Assembly: GCA_003565035.1 (NCBI GenBank)
Contig: PXDP01000002.1
Span: forward strand, 1-6,322
DNA: 6,322 nt
Reading direction: 5' to 3'
DNA from: PVC group bacterium
Lineage (GTDB): Bacteria > Verrucomicrobiota > Kiritimatiellia > SS1-B-03-39 > UBA6053
Shown: piece by piece, positions 1-6,225 of the stretch
Position numbering within the stretch: the first letter of the stretch is position 1
Layout of the letters: the number at the start of each line of letters is the position of its first letter
Translations under genes and position numbers: made by a program
Notes under the pieces: model-generated
What the model saw: the letters and a program-made list of their open reading frames with translations, nothing else
Told to the model about the DNA's origin: nothing
The model's database searches: none

Positions 1-305
1 AGTCGCTCTACGGTCAGGACATGGCCCGTCGCTACTTCGGATCCGTCCGGGAAGACCTCGCCCCCTACCATGTCAAAGACCCCGATATCGTCGCCCAGAT
101 CGCTCTCGAAGTCGATCGCCGTATCCGCGAACTCAAGATCAGGGACTGGCACAGGAATCACGACGTGCTCAACCGCATGCGCAACGAAGTCGATGACGTG
201 CTCTTCGAGTACGCTTCTAGAAAGGGCATGGAACTCCCCATCGACATTCAGGACCGCATCATCGACAAGTGCATCGAAATTGCCCGCGCCAATGCAGACC
301 AATAA
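1..305 (+). CDS. hsdR: Type I restriction enzyme HsdR subunit, C-terminal end (partial)
   Basis: The reading frame is open from base 3, the left window edge, to TAA at 303-305, giving the last 100 or so residues of a larger protein. The segment resembles the C-terminal helical domain of HsdR proteins: an alternating run of aliphatic and charged residues, then DWHRNHDVLNRMRNEVDDVLFE, matching the family pattern in which a DW..K.DVQ.RMR..I.D.L motif precedes a short helix ending in an EIAR-like tail. HsdR is the ATP-dependent DNA translocase and endonuclease of type I restriction-modification complexes and works in the cytoplasm with HsdM and HsdS. The nuclease and helicase motifs lie outside the window, so activity cannot be judged. 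The internal ATG at 21 is not a real start, because the frame continues upstream of it. The stop overlaps the next gene by 14 nt, implying one transcript. Assignment rests on C-terminal similarity recalled from memory. Confidence 0.82.
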   Translation, partial: SLYGQDMARRYFGSVREDLAPYHVKDPDIVAQIALEVDRRIRELKIRDWHRNHDVLNRMRNEVDDVLFEYASRKGMELPIDIQDRIIDKCIEIARANADQ

Positions 306-1011
306 TTCCACCCGTAGCCTGGTATACGGCAACCGTCATATCGACTACCACATCCAGCATACCGACCGGAAAAAACTCCGCCTCACCGTCACACCCAAAG
401 GCCAGCTCCAAGTCTTTGCACCCCTTGGTGCCGATCCCGAACACGTCGCCCGTCTTGTCCACGAAAAAGCAGCCTGGGTTTTCCGAAAGCTCCGGCACGT
501 CCAGGACTTCCACCCGCTCCCCACGCCCCACAACTACCTCAGCGGTGAAACCTTTCTCTATCTAGGCAGACAATACCGCCTCAAGGTCCACGCCGACACT
601 CTCTCCCCAGCAAAACTCAGAGGTAAATTTCTCAACGTCACCGTCCCCGACAAAACCGACACCAAGGCCGTGGAGGCCTCTGTGCAACGCTGGTACCGTA
701 CTCGGGCCAACGACATCTTTCCCCGCTATCTCGAACAAGCCAAGGCCATCGCCATGCGCCATGGCATCCCTGAACCCACTCTCACCATCCGACGCATGAG
801 CACCCGCTGGGGAAGTTGCACCGCCCAAGGCCGCATCACCCTCAACCTCGCACTCATCCAAACCCCCATCCACTGCATCGAATACGTCATCATGCACGAA
901 CTCTGCCACCTCAAACACCACAACCACTCCAAAGCCTTCTACAGCCTCCTCACCCGTTGCATGCCCGACTGGCAGCAACGCAAAGCACTCATCGATAAAA
1001 TCGCTCTTTAA
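292..1011 (+). CDS. YgjP-like zinc metallopeptidase (DUF45, M48/SprT-like)
   Basis: A 239-residue protein with the two signatures of the YgjP/DUF45 family. RWGSC is at residues 172-176, followed by a beta strand (ITLNLALIQTP). The zinc-binding HELCH is at 202-206, with a likely third ligand at H212 in the HHNHS segment. There is no signal peptide or membrane segment, so it should be cytoplasmic. The family is a predicted zinc-dependent protease of poorly known substrate; members are often found beside type I restriction genes, and here it follows hsdR directly. The ATG at 292 is chosen because translation then begins with family-like sequence (SLVYGNRHIDYHI) and overlaps the hsdR stop by 14 nt, which suggests translational coupling. 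The frame is open back to an ATG at 70, but that stretch only shadows hsdR. The length is normal for the family. A role in processing or turnover of the R-M complex is inference from context only. Confidence 0.88.
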   Translation: MQTNNSTRSLVYGNRHIDYHIQHTDRKKLRLTVTPKGQLQVFAPLGADPEHVARLVHEKAAWVFRKLRHVQDFHPLPTPHNYLSGETFLYLGRQYRLKVHADTLSPAKLRGKFLNVTVPDKTDTKAVEASVQRWYRTRANDIFPRYLEQAKAIAMRHGIPEPTLTIRRMSTRWGSCTAQGRITLNLALIQTPIHCIEYVIMHELCHLKHHNHSKAFYSLLTRCMPDWQQRKALIDKIAL

Positions 1012-1012
1012 T

Positions 1013-1039
1013 AAGGAACTTACCGAATCGGTGTTCCTT
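1013..1039 (+). terminator. Hairpin after the hsdR-metallopeptidase operon, weak terminator candidate
   Basis: AAGGAAC at 1013-1019 pairs perfectly with GTTCCTT at 1033-1039. An inner ACCG/CGGT stem (1022-1025 with 1029-1032) closes a 3-nt loop, and two unpaired T bases lie at 1020-1021. It starts 2 nt after the metallopeptidase stop, where a terminator would be expected. The downstream sequence (CTGCAAAC) has no real T-run, so efficiency is uncertain; it may instead be a 3'-end-stabilising hairpin. Confidence 0.5.
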
Positions 1040-1094
1040 CTGCAAACAAACCCAGCTCAGAGTCGTGAAAATAAAAGATATCTGTATCCCACTG

Positions 1095-1241
1095 CATCAT
1101 TCTGACGACCATCATTCTGACTTCTCTTCCCCTCCCTCATTATTCTGCCCAAAATTATTCTGCCATTCCCCTCTTCCTCTTCATCATTCTGACGACCATC
1201 ATTCTGACTCCCCTGCCCCTCCCTCATTATTCTGCCCAAAA
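1095..1241. repeat. Two-copy 60-nt direct repeat with CATTCTGAC core
   Basis: Copy 1 begins at 1095 and copy 2 at 1182, an offset of 87 nt. The first 28 nt are identical (CATCATTCTGACG, then ACCATCATTCTGACT). Six bases follow with three mismatches, then a further 26 identical nt containing CCCCTCCCTCATTATTCTGC. On the minus strand each copy reads GTCAGAATGAT, 3 nt, CGTCAGAATGATG, the same core found at 5397-5677 and 6226-6322. A related half-unit, ATTATTCTGCC, is at 1155-1164 between the copies. This fills most of the 284-nt gap between the convergent metallopeptidase and nifK genes. Small frames here on both strands are only the repeat translated. Function unknown. Confidence 0.9.
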
Positions 1242-1270
1242 AACCGGCCCGGATACTTGATCCGGGCCGG
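1238..1270 (-). terminator. Rho-independent terminator of the nifHDK operon
   Basis: A perfect 11-bp inverted repeat (CCGGCCCGGAT at 1244-1254, ATCCGGGCCGG at 1260-1270) encloses a 5-nt loop. On the minus strand it is followed immediately by six T residues (A-run at 1238-1243). It begins 25 nt past the nifK stop. Stem strength plus T-run make this a strong intrinsic terminator acting only on transcription from nif; the plus-strand side has no T-run. Its T-run overlaps the A-rich end of the second repeat copy. Confidence 0.95.
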
Positions 1271-1295
1271 GCACTGATTCAGCGGGAATGCTCCT

Positions 1296-2681
1296 TTACA
1301 GAACCAATTCCAGTTTCTCCTCGGCATCATCCCGGTCCTTGCGGCTCAGGAAGGCATCGAGCATTTTCTCCAGGAGTCGGATGGCCCCCATGTAGCCCAC
1401 GGTGGGGAACTGGGAGTGGCCGACCCGGTCGAGGATGGGGAATCCGTGACGGATCAGCGGGATGTCCTCGTCTCGGCTGATGTATTTGCAGTAGGTGTTA
1501 CCGATGATGAGGTCCACCGGCTCCTGCTTGATCCACTGGTGCAGCAGGAACATGTCGGCACCGGCACCGTTGGCGATTTTCACCTCCGGCACCCGTTCCT
1601 CAAGGCGTTCGAGCACGCGGGTTTCAAACACTTTTCCGGGGGTGCCACTGACGATGTACACGGGGCGCATGTCGAGGTCGGCACAGAATTCGGCCAGGGC
1701 GACAATCTGATCGGGATCCCCCACCAGCGCCACCCGTTTGCGGTCGAAGTACTGCTGCATGTCGGACATGAGGTCCACCAGACGTCCGCGCTCTTTTTCG
1801 ATCTCCGCAGGCACCGCCACCCCGCAGACTTCATGCAGGGCACTGATGAAGCGGTCGGTGGCCCGGAGGCCGATGGGCAGATCCAGCAGATGGGCCGGCA
1901 CGGAACATTTCTCATTGAGGCCTTTCGCCGCCGCTTCGGAGGCGAAGTGACCCAGCGCGAAGGTGGCACGGCTGCCGCCGGTGCGGCGCAGCTCCTCCAC
2001 CGTGGTGCCGCCGTCGGGATAGAACTGCCGCTCCCCGTCCAGGGCCGTGTCGAGCACGTCGGAGGTGTCGGGAAAGAGAATAAACGGCACGTTCATGGCC
2101 TTGAGAATTCGCTTGATCTCCCGCATATCCGAGGGCTCAACCCAGCCGGGGATCACATTGAAGGTATCCGCGCTTTTGGGATTGGCCTGCGACAGATATT
2201 TCACCATCGAGGCCACCATGTTCGAGAACCCGGTAACGTGCGAGCCGATATAGCTGGGGGTGTTGGTGTGGATCACCAGCTTGCCCTCCGGCACAAAGCC
2301 CTTTTCGATGGCCTTGGCGACAATCGAGGGGATGTCATCGCCGATCGTCTCGGAGAGACAGGTCGTGTGCACGGCGATGATGTCGGGCTCGTATGCTGTG
2401 AAGATGGTCTGGATCGCCTGGGTCAGGTTCGCCATACCCCCGAACACCGAGGTGCCCTCGGTGAAGGAGGAGGTGGCGGCCATAACCGGCTCCTTGTAGT
2501 GACGTGTGAGCGCACTGCGGTGATAGGAGCAGCAACCCTGCGATCCGTGACTGTGCGGCAGGCAGCGGTGAATGCCGAGGGCGGCGTACATCGCCCCCAC
2601 CGGCTGACAGGTCTTGGCCGCATTCACGGTCAGCGCTGTCCTCGGTTTAATGTCTGTATTTGTATGTCGTAGTAAACTCAT
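1296..2681 (-). CDS. nifK: Nitrogenase molybdenum-iron protein beta chain NifK
   Basis: Beta subunit of the MoFe protein, which with NifD forms the alpha2-beta2 tetramer that reduces N2; NifK shares the P-cluster with NifD. The P-cluster ligands are C25 (KTCQPVGA), C50 (SQGCCSYHR) and C108 (TTCLSETIGDD); their spacings of 25 and 58 equal those of Cys70, Cys95 and Cys153 in Azotobacter NifK. S143 in TPSYIGSHVTG corresponds to Ser188, the redox-dependent P-cluster ligand. The protein is 461 residues, about 60 shorter than Azotobacter NifK and lacking its N-terminal arm, as in Clostridium. The ATG at 2681 is chosen because it lies 1 nt after the nifD stop, has a GGA-type ribosome site about 9 nt upstream inside nifD, and starts family-like sequence. 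The frame extends to an ATG at 2726, which would overlap nifD by 44 nt and adds an unconserved Pro/Gly-rich stretch. It is the last gene before the terminator at 1270. It appears intact. Confidence 0.97.
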   Translation of the reverse strand: MSLLRHTNTDIKPRTALTVNAAKTCQPVGAMYAALGIHRCLPHSHGSQGCCSYHRSALTRHYKEPVMAATSSFTEGTSVFGGMANLTQAIQTIFTAYEPDIIAVHTTCLSETIGDDIPSIVAKAIEKGFVPEGKLVIHTNTPSYIGSHVTGFSNMVASMVKYLSQANPKSADTFNVIPGWVEPSDMREIKRILKAMNVPFILFPDTSDVLDTALDGERQFYPDGGTTVEELRRTGGSRATFALGHFASEAAAKGLNEKCSVPAHLLDLPIGLRATDRFISALHEVCGVAVPAEIEKERGRLVDLMSDMQQYFDRKRVALVGDPDQIVALAEFCADLDMRPVYIVSGTPGKVFETRVLERLEERVPEVKIANGAGADMFLLHQWIKQEPVDLIIGNTYCKYISRDEDIPLIRHGFPILDRVGHSQFPTVGYMGAIRLLEKMLDAFLSRKDRDDAEEKLELVL

Positions 2682-2682
2682 G

Positions 2683-4278
2683 TCAGTTTTTCCAGGGGGC
2701 TTTGAGATGTTTCCAGACGGAGGCATTGATCATGCGGTCAATGTCGGCCCAGAAGTTGACGGCGCCTTTGAAGCCGGCGTAAGGTCCGCCGTAGTCGTAG
2801 CTGTGGAGCTGCTTGCAGGGAATGCCGAACTTCTGAACGCCGTATTTCTCTTTGATGCCGGCGCAGAAGATGTCGGGTTTGACTTTCCGCAGCAGCATCT
2901 CGGTTTCGTGTTCGCTGATGTCGTCGATGACGAGGGTGTCTTTGTCCATCTCGGGCATCATACCGACGTAGTCGGAGAATTCGAAGCCCTGCTCCGTCAG
3001 CTCGGCCTTGCGGACCTGCTGTTCGGGACGGAACTCGTCCTCGCTGCGCTTGACGGTCAGCTCCTCGATGTTCCGCGAGTCGGCATCCACCTTGATGGAG
3101 GGGAGGACTTTGCGGCCTTCGTAGTCGTCGCGGTGGGCGAACTCATATCCGGCTGAGAGCGTTTTCATGCCCACCTCGGCGAAGAGATCCTGGTAATGGT
3201 GCGCCCGGCTGCCGCCCACAAAGAGCATGGCCGTTTTGCCTTCCAGATGCGGTTTGTGCAGCTCCCGGGCCGCCGCGACCTCTTTCATCTCCTCGGCGAT
3301 CACCTCTTCGACCCGGGCTTTGAGCCCTTCGTCGCCAAAGTAATCGGCGATTTTGCGGAGCGATTTGGCGGTCGAGTCGGCGCCGATGAAGTTGACCTTG
3401 AACCAGGGCGTGCCGTACTTTTCCTCAATCATCTCAGCGATGTAATTGATGGAGCGGTGACACATCACCAGGTTCAGATCCGCCAGGTGCGAACGCTCGA
3501 ACTGTTCGATGGTCGAGTTGCCGCTGAAGGTCGCACAGAGCGTGATCCCGCAGCGTTCGAACATCTCCTCGAGCACAAAGGCGTCGCCGCCAATGTTGTA
3601 TTCGCCCATGAGGTTGACCTTGAAGTCGCCTTCGGGCACCTCGGTGCCGCGGCCGATCACATGCTTGAACAACTGGTTGTTGGCAATGTGGTGGCCGGCG
3701 GACTGGGAGACGCCTTTGTAGCCCTCGCAGGAGAAGCCGAAGACATTGATGCCCAGTTCCTCGCTCATTTTGCGGGACACCGCATGCACGTCGTCCCCAA
3801 TCAGTCCCACCGGACAGGTGGAAAAGACCCCGATGGCCTTGGGATGAAAAATTTCATAGGCTTCACGGATGGCCTGAGCGAGTTTTTTTTCACCGCCGAA
3901 AATGATTTCATCGTCCTGCATGTCCGTGGAGAACATGTAGTTCATGAAGTTTTCGGATTCCTCGTCGGGAGGACGGGTCTGGTTGCGGCGGGTCAGCCAG
4001 GCATAAAAGCTGCAGCCGACAGGGCCGTGAACCAGATTGATGATGTCACGGGTGGGGCCGAGCACCACGCCTTTGCAGCCGGCGTAGCAGCAGCCGCGCT
4101 GGGTGATGATGCCGGGGCTCGTGCGGGTGTTGGCTCCGATGGCGGGGACCTCGTCTTCCGAGGCCCCCTCCTTCCGGTTCACCACCATCTGATTCCCGCG
4201 TTTTTTCGCGAGCTTGGGCGGATAGGCGGACAGCATCTGTTCTTTCAGATCCGCCGCGTTCAGGGTTTCTGTACTCAT
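2683..4278 (-). CDS. nifD: Nitrogenase molybdenum-iron protein alpha chain NifD
   Basis: Alpha subunit of the MoFe protein; it holds FeMo-cofactor, the site of N2 reduction. P-cluster ligands are C63 (RGCCYAG), C89 (HGPVGC) and C155 (STCPVG). FeMo-cofactor ligands are C273 (MCHRSINYI) and H492 (LHSYDYGGPY). Second-sphere residues also match Azotobacter: R97 (Arg96), Q192 and H196 in SQSAGHH (Gln191, His195), R358 in GGSRAHH (Arg359) and K476 in GIKEK (Lys426). The length of 531 exceeds the roughly 490 of Azotobacter because about 50 residues are inserted around 385-440 (from GRKVLPSIKVDADS onward), an insert known from Clostridium-type NifD. The ATG at 4278 has AAGGAAA 7-8 nt upstream, and the gene starts 26 nt after nifH. 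No small delta (G) subunit gene follows, and the sequence is of Nif type, so this is not an Anf or Vnf enzyme. It appears intact. Confidence 0.98.
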   Translation of the reverse strand: MSTETLNAADLKEQMLSAYPPKLAKKRGNQMVVNRKEGASEDEVPAIGANTRTSPGIITQRGCCYAGCKGVVLGPTRDIINLVHGPVGCSFYAWLTRRNQTRPPDEESENFMNYMFSTDMQDDEIIFGGEKKLAQAIREAYEIFHPKAIGVFSTCPVGLIGDDVHAVSRKMSEELGINVFGFSCEGYKGVSQSAGHHIANNQLFKHVIGRGTEVPEGDFKVNLMGEYNIGGDAFVLEEMFERCGITLCATFSGNSTIEQFERSHLADLNLVMCHRSINYIAEMIEEKYGTPWFKVNFIGADSTAKSLRKIADYFGDEGLKARVEEVIAEEMKEVAAARELHKPHLEGKTAMLFVGGSRAHHYQDLFAEVGMKTLSAGYEFAHRDDYEGRKVLPSIKVDADSRNIEELTVKRSEDEFRPEQQVRKAELTEQGFEFSDYVGMMPEMDKDTLVIDDISEHETEMLLRKVKPDIFCAGIKEKYGVQKFGIPCKQLHSYDYGGPYAGFKGAVNFWADIDRMINASVWKHLKAPWKN

Positions 4279-4304
4279 GGGAGTTTCCTTTCGAGTCGGT
4301 GGAC

Positions 4305-5180
4305 TCAGTTGAACAGACCGTAAGACATGAGAAGCTCTTCAAGATCCTCAATGGTCAGGGGAGTGGGGATGACAAACATTTTGTTGTTGTCGATGGCTTT
4401 GGCCAGGGCACGATACTCATCGGCCTGACCGCATTCCGGATTCCAGTCGATCACCGTCTGCCGTTTGATTTCCGCGCGCTGCACGTCGTTGTTGCGCGGC
4501 ACGAAGTGAATCATCTGGGTTCCGAGACGTCTGGCCAGCTCATTGATCAGGTCCGCTTCGCGGTCCACCATACGGCTGTTGCAGATAAGTCCGCCGAGTC
4601 GGACACCGCCGGCTTCGGCAAATTTCACAATGCCTTTGCAGATATTGTTGGCGGCGTACATGGCCATCATTTCCCCGGAGACCACAATGTAGATCTCCTG
4701 GGCTTTGCCTTCGCGGATCGGCATGGCGAATCCGCCACAGACCACGTCCCCGAGCACGTCATAAAAGGCGTAGTCGAGTTGCTGGTCGTCTTCATAGGCA
4801 CCGAGCTGCTCCAGCATGTTGATGGAGGTGATGATCCCGCGGCCGGCGCAACCGACACCCGGTTCGGGTCCGCCCGACTCCGTGCACAGGGTGCCGCGGT
4901 ATCCGGGTTTGAGGATGTCGTCGAGTTCAAGGTCCTCGCCCTCTTCACGAAGAGAGTCAAGCACCGTGCGCTGGGCGAGACCGCCAAGCAGCAGGCGGGT
5001 GGAATCCGCTTTGGGATCGCAGCCGACCACCATCACTTTACGGCCCATCTCCGCGAGGGCGGCGACGGTGTTCTGGGTTGTGGTCGATTTACCAATGCCA
5101 CCTTTTCCGTAGATGGCCACTTTGCGGTAGGCTTTCGCCGCCGCTGTTTCAGTTGTTTCTTCAGTCGCAGGCATAATCAT
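4305..5180 (-). CDS. nifH: Nitrogenase iron protein NifH (cluster III type)
   Basis: Homodimeric ATP-dependent reductase that delivers electrons to NifDK and also serves in FeMo-cofactor maturation. The P-loop GKGGIGKS is at residues 25-32, with K31 equivalent to Azotobacter Lys15. The bridging 4Fe-4S ligands are C111 (GVGCAGRG) and C148 (DVVCGGFAMP). R114 is the arginine that DraT ADP-ribosylates in some bacteria. Internal sequence (TVLDSLREEGEDLELDDI, SINMLEQLGAYEDD, REGKAQEIYIVVSGEMMAMYAANNICKGI) is of the cluster III type found in clostridia, sulfate reducers and green sulfur bacteria. At 291 residues it carries about 16 extra N-terminal residues (MIMPATEETTETAAAK) before the conserved strand, plus a two-residue QQ insertion at 133-134. 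ATG 5180 is preferred over ATG 5174 because GGAG lies 9 nt upstream of it. First gene of the operon, about 40 nt downstream of the predicted transcription start. Confidence 0.98.
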   Translation of the reverse strand: MIMPATEETTETAAAKAYRKVAIYGKGGIGKSTTTQNTVAALAEMGRKVMVVGCDPKADSTRLLLGGLAQRTVLDSLREEGEDLELDDILKPGYRGTLCTESGGPEPGVGCAGRGIITSINMLEQLGAYEDDQQLDYAFYDVLGDVVCGGFAMPIREGKAQEIYIVVSGEMMAMYAANNICKGIVKFAEAGGVRLGGLICNSRMVDREADLINELARRLGTQMIHFVPRNNDVQRAEIKRQTVIDWNPECGQADEYRALAKAIDNNKMFVIPTPLTIEDLEELLMSYGLFN

Positions 5181-5230
5181 GTCAGGGTTCTCCGTTATGG
5201 ATTAGGGTTCAGGATGACGGATTTGATTTT

Positions 5231-5246
5231 AGCAAAGCCCGTGCCA
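5231..5246 (-). promoter_or_regulatory. Sigma-54 (RpoN) -24/-12 promoter of nifHDK
   Basis: The minus strand reads TGGCACGGGCTTTGCT, an exact match to the RpoN consensus TGGCACG-N4-TTGCW, with the GG and GC dinucleotides correctly spaced. The predicted start of transcription is near 5220, leaving a leader of about 40 nt before the nifH ATG at 5180. Sigma-54 promoters need an activator such as NifA bound upstream. No TGT-N10-ACA NifA site was found by eye between 5250 and 5420, so the activator or its site may be different. Confidence 0.93.
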
Positions 5247-5362
5247 ACCGATGAAAACCCCTTTAAACATTGACTGAAATCAAAATGAATCCGGATCAGC
5301 CCTCATAGGGGCAAAAGATAGGAGCAGAAAAATCTGACAATTTCGGCAGGATTGATGTGGAT
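5247..5362. other. nifH upstream region without recognised sites
   Basis: About 115 nt of fairly AT-rich sequence between the sigma-54 promoter and the tandem repeats. No coding frame is convincing, and no canonical NifA or IHF site was seen. A short GCCC/GGGC dyad around 5299-5312 is the only symmetry noticed. Activator binding is expected in this stretch or in the repeats beyond it. Confidence 0.5.
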
Positions 5363-5677
5363 AGGAAATGAACGTCAGAATGATGCGGGTGGTGCAGGGA
5401 TGAAAGAAGATGTCATAATAATTGACATCAGGATGATGATCACGGGGGATGAATAAAGATGTCAGAATGATTGACGTCAGGACGATGATCATGGGGGAAG
5501 AAAAAGGGCGTCAGAATAATTGACGTCAGGACGATGATCATGGGGGATGAAAGAAGGCGTCAGAATAATTGACATCAGGACGATGATCATGGGGGATGAA
5601 AGAAGGCGTCAGAATAATTGACGTCAGGACAATGACCATGGTGGATGAAAGAAGATGTCAGAATGATTGACACAAGA
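5363..5677 (+). repeat. 49-bp-period tandem repeat array
   Basis: Units begin at 5397, 5446, 5495, 5544, 5593 and 5642, each exactly 49 bp apart with no length change. The sixth is cut off near 5677, and a degenerate shortened unit precedes the first at about 5363-5396. A unit runs GGGATGAAAGAAG, then (C/T)GTCAGAATGAT, TGA, CGTCAGGACGAT, then GATCATGG. Neighbouring units differ at only a few positions (units 4 and 5 at three), suggesting expansion by unequal crossing over or slippage. Each unit contains an imperfect dyad (NYGTCA, 7 nt, TGACRT). The same double core occurs on the minus strand at 1095-1241 and 6226-6322. The array lies 150-430 bp upstream of the nifH promoter. It does not look like a CRISPR array because it has no unique spacers. 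Function unknown. Confidence 0.95.
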
Positions 5678-5695
5678 CTACAAATGTACAATAAA
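5667..5695 (+). promoter_or_regulatory. Possible sigma-70 promoter of the GxxExxY remnant
   Basis: TTGACA at 5667-5672, supplied by the last repeat unit, is a perfect -35 hexamer. The -10 options are poor: AATAAA at 5690 with 17-bp spacing, or TACAAT at 5687 with only 14-bp spacing. The location just before a strong ribosome site fits a promoter for the downstream gene, but the match is weak. Confidence 0.3.
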
Positions 5696-5713
5696 TTTAA
5701 AAGGAGTAGAAAA

Positions 5714-6191
5714 ATGCCGATTCAATGCGACATAGAATTGCGACCCGTGGATCAGTCCGCGTTTCATGATCTGAGGCAGCTATTTTGTATCCACGAACTA
5801 CACGGAGGACGAGCGCCGGGACCTGAAATGGAACACTGCAGACTGGCATGAAAACGAGCACAGTACAAAGCTTGCCGGTTTTCTGCGCGCGTTACTTTTA
5901 GACTGGGGCATCGGACTGAATATCAATCTCTACCAGGAGGCATTGGTTCATTTGCTTCAGGGCTCATTGGCCGAAAGGGATATTCCCGTTGAAGAAAACC
6001 ATCTTCTCCTTTCCACCGAACGATGGCCTGTGCTTCAGGACTCCGGTCTTTTTCATTTATCAACGATTCGAAATCAACCCGCGTTTTATGAACGAAATCT
6101 GCTGAAATTTTTGAGCCTAACTCCCTACAGGCACCTGTACTGGACCAATATCAATAAGCGAAATGTTCAATGCAAAACCTTAACCCTTTAA
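5714..6191 (+). pseudogene. Broken GxxExxY-family protein gene, nuclease core deleted
   Basis: Two pieces of one gene in different frames. The N-terminal piece starts at ATG 5714 with an excellent ribosome site, AAGGAG at 5701-5706, 7 nt before it. It encodes MPIQCDIELRPVDQSAFHDL and then runs out of register to a stop at 5849-5851. The C-terminal piece is open in another frame from 5775 to TAA at 6189-6191 and encodes about 137 residues. These begin YFVSTNYTEDERRDLKW, continue through a helical FLRALLLDWGIGLNINLYQEAL segment and end LTPYRHLYWTNINKRNVQCKTLTL. From memory, the order and ends match a long form of the GxxExxY family (PD-(D/E)XK nuclease-like, usually about 250-290 residues). Here roughly 100 or more residues between FHDL and YFVST, the part expected to hold GxxExxY and the nuclease core, are missing, with a frameshift at the join near 5771-5785. 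The product cannot be a working nuclease. Repeats of the same family flank it in opposite orientations. Pseudogene status is firmer than the family name. Confidence 0.72.
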
Positions 6192-6225
6192 GCGTAATAC
6201 CGGCCATACCAACCAACCTTATTCG

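Noticed and set aside
70..291. N-terminal extension of the metallopeptidase to ATG 70
   Set aside because: That stretch is Ser/Thr-rich shadow sequence of hsdR; the family-like sequence starts after ATG 292.
1057..1277. Small open frames on both strands between the metallopeptidase gene and nifK
   Set aside because: They are translations of the two repeat copies, with repeated peptides, no ribosome site and no family resemblance.
1296..5180. Alternative (vanadium or iron-only) nitrogenase
   Set aside because: No delta subunit gene lies between the D and K genes, and NifD and NifK match the molybdenum Clostridium type, including the NifD insert.
1416..5273. Long plus-strand open frames opposite nifK, nifD and nifH
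   Set aside because: They are antisense shadows caused by GC-rich codon use; they are Val/Gly/His/Asp-rich and resemble no family, while the minus strand carries complete nitrogenase signatures.
5278..5290. IHF site between the promoter and the repeats
   Set aside because: Only the AATCAA half is present; the TTR part of the consensus is missing at the right distance.
5411..5427. NifA upstream activator site in the repeat (TGTCATAATAATTGACA)
   Set aside because: The spacing is TGT-N11-ACA, not TGT-N10-ACA, and the sequence belongs to a repeat family also found away from nif.
5397..5677. CRISPR array (regular 49-bp spacing)
   Set aside because: The whole 49-bp unit is conserved; there is no alternation of constant repeat with unique spacer, and no cas gene is in view.
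5645..5713. Upstream start at ATG 5645 for the GxxExxY remnant
   Set aside because: The codons are repeat sequence, while ATG 5714 has AAGGAG at proper spacing and starts the family-like N-terminus.
5849..6191. Two separate small genes instead of one broken gene at the right end
   Set aside because: The C-terminal piece lacks a start with a ribosome site at its beginning, and the two pieces look like the two ends of one family in the right order.
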